Source of the DNA: Lachnospiraceae bacterium UBA4380 | Lineage (GTDB): Bacteria; Bacillota; Clostridia; Lachnospirales; Lachnospiraceae | DNA length: 6,666 nucleotides | Assembly: GCA_002390025.1 (NCBI GenBank) | Contig: DGRU01000077.1 | Location: forward strand, 1 to 6,666 | Direction: 5' to 3' | Shown: piece by piece, positions 5,372-6,666 of the stretch | How the letters are laid out: each line of letters begins with the position of its first letter | How positions within the stretch are numbered: position 1 is the first letter of the stretch | Notes under the pieces: model-generated | The model's database searches: none | What the model saw: the letters and a program-made list of their open reading frames with translations, nothing else | What the model was told of the DNA's origin: nothing | Program-made: the position numbers and the translations under genes

Positions 5372-6666
5372 TCAGGCCATCATCAGGGCTCTCTTCTTTG
5401 TGAAAGCAGAGATCTCTCCGATATTGGTGTATTTGTGGTAGCCCTCCTCATCAGGGATCAGCAGGGTAGGTGCCTGCAGGATGTTGTTGCGCTCCGCAAA
5501 TGCCGCGCCCTCTGCATTATCCGCATAGACTACCTGGTAGGTGATCCCGGCCTTCTCGAGCATCTTCTTTGCCATGCCGCAGTTGGGGCAGGTCTTTGTG
5601 GCGACCAGGATGGCCGATGCTTCCTGGACAGTCTCGGCAGCTTTCTTCTTGGCGGCCGTCTCAATGGAAGCCTGCGCTGCCGCAGTGCCGGTCACGGGAG
5701 CTGCCGCGAAAGCCTGTGCCATCCTGCGCTCCTGTGCAGCCCATGCCTGTCCGTTGATACTGCCCTTGCCGGCAAGGCCGCGGATGGGCTTGGACATCTT
5801 CTTCTCCGCATAAGTGCGGCGGTTCTTGAACTCGGAGACCTTGCCGTCGTTCCAGTTGCGGACCGGGCGGTAGTAACCGGTGATGCGGGAGTAGACTTCC
5901 GCGTCCTGACCGCAGTAGGGGCACTCGAAATGCTTGCCGGAAATATAGCCGTGGTTTACGCAGACCGAATAAGTCGGGGAGAGCGTGTAGTAAGGCAGGC
6001 GGAAGTTCTCTGCGATCTTTTTGACCAGAGCGCCCGCTGCGCGCCAGTCCGGAAGCTCCTGTCCCAGGAAGCCGTGGAAGACAGTGCCGGAGGTGTACAT
6101 GGTCTGCATGTCGTCCTCCATCTCCAGGGCATCGAAAATGTCATCCGTGAAGCCGACGGGAAGGTGCGTGCTGTTGGTGTAGTAGGGAGCGCCGCCGTTC
6201 TTCTCTGCAGTGATGATCCTGGGGAACTCCTCGGTGTCATGCTTGGCAAAGCGATAGGTCGTGGACTCCGCGGGTGTCGCCTCGAGGTTGTAGAGATCGC
6301 CGTATGTCTCCTGATAATCGGAGAGACGGTCGCGCATGTGCTGCAGGACTTCCATTGCAAATGCGTGGCCCTGGCGGCCGGTGATATCGCCGGGAACCCA
6401 GGCTGCGTTCTCGATCGCTTCGTTCATGCCCACAATACCGATGGTGGAGAAGTGATTCTCAAAGGAACCCAGGTAGCGCTTGGTGTAGGGATACAGGCCC
6501 TCGTTCATCAGACGGGTGATGACCTGGCGCTTGATGCGCAGGGATCTGGCCGCGATGTCCATATAGCGGTCCAGCATGGCGTAGAACTCGTCCACATTGT
6601 TGGACATATAGGCCATGCGGGGCAGGTTCAGGGTGACGACACCGATGGAGCCGGTGCTCTCGCCGG
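5372..6666 (-). CDS. nrdD: Anaerobic ribonucleoside-triphosphate reductase NrdD fused to a C-terminal glutaredoxin-like domain (5' end off window)
   Basis: 430 C-terminal residues are visible. The frame stays open to the right edge, so the Met at 6616 is internal. NrdD makes dNTPs from NTPs without oxygen, using a glycyl radical installed by the SAM enzyme NrdG. Typical blocks, numbered from the window edge, are GSIGVVTLNLPRMAY (5-19), FSTIGIVGMNEA, YNLEATPAEST, YYTNSTHLPVGF and YTSGTVFHGFLGQ. The zinc site is C235-X2-H238, then C248-X2-C251. The glycyl-radical motif is RITGYYRPV, with Gly263 at 5876-5878. NrdD normally ends about 30 residues after the radical glycine, but here 167 residues follow. 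They comprise an Ala/Lys-rich linker (about 300-348) and a glutaredoxin/NrdH-like domain (about 349-430) with CPNC (359-362) and a cis-Pro motif APTLLI. The attached redoxin suggests a built-in dithiol reductant. The substrate-binding N-terminal part and any ATP-cone lie outside the window. Confidence 0.93.
   Translation of the reverse strand, partial: GESTGSIGVVTLNLPRMAYMSNNVDEFYAMLDRYMDIAARSLRIKRQVITRLMNEGLYPYTKRYLGSFENHFSTIGIVGMNEAIENAAWVPGDITGRQGHAFAMEVLQHMRDRLSDYQETYGDLYNLEATPAESTTYRFAKHDTEEFPRIITAEKNGGAPYYTNSTHLPVGFTDDIFDALEMEDDMQTMYTSGTVFHGFLGQELPDWRAAGALVKKIAENFRLPYYTLSPTYSVCVNHGYISGKHFECPYCGQDAEVYSRITGYYRPVRNWNDGKVSEFKNRRTYAEKKMSKPIRGLAGKGSINGQAWAAQERRMAQAFAAAPVTGTAAAQASIETAAKKKAAETVQEASAILVATKTCPNCGMAKKMLEKAGITYQVVYADNAEGAAFAERNNILQAPTLLIPDEEGYHKYTNIGEISAFTKKRALMMA

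Noticed and set aside
5372..6616. Reading nrdD as a complete 414-residue protein starting at Met 6616
   Set aside because: The frame stays open to the window edge, and the residues before this Met (GSIGVVTLNLPR) are conserved internal NrdD sequence.

Overview
The window looks like chromosomal core sequence from a strictly anaerobic Firmicute of the class Clostridia. A Lachnospiraceae-like gut bacterium is my best guess, not a proven one. The reasons are strong AAAGGAG-type ribosome binding sites, a moderately GC-rich genome with AT-rich promoters, an oxygen-sensitive class III ribonucleotide reductase, and a lactate-utilisation locus in which two Fe-S components are fused. I see no phage, transposon, CRISPR, tRNA or rRNA signature.

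Left part, minus strand (1-2838): a two-gene lactate-utilisation (lut) operon. A good sigma-A-type promoter (2810-2838) reads through a leader of about 110 nt into lutC, a LUD-domain protein (2145-2693). After 85 nt containing potential RNA hairpins comes a large fused LutB-LutA iron-sulfur protein (2059 to the left edge). This second protein is cut by the window one codon before its final predicted cluster cysteine. Together the products should form an L-lactate oxidising complex that yields pyruvate.

Middle (2839-3226): a divergent intergenic region. It holds an inverted repeat (2919-2959), a strong extended -10 promoter facing right (3092-3120), and a 7-bp hairpin (3190-3208) just upstream of the next gene's ribosome binding site.

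Middle-right, plus strand (3227-5086): an uncharacterised 338-residue protein with a faint Rossmann or methyltransferase-like N-terminal half. It is followed 87 nt later by an MgtC/SapB-family membrane protein. The two are probably co-transcribed and end at a hairpin terminator (5242-5283).

Right part, minus strand (5372 to the right edge): the C-terminal two thirds or so of anaerobic ribonucleoside-triphosphate reductase NrdD, including the zinc site and the glycyl-radical site. It carries an Ala/Lys-rich linker and a C-terminal glutaredoxin/NrdH-like domain with a CPNC motif. It converges on the MgtC gene, and the terminator between them is symmetrical enough to serve both strands.

The most notable observations are the reductase-redoxin fusion and the unknown protein linked to MgtC. 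I did not find a clear new multi-gene system here.
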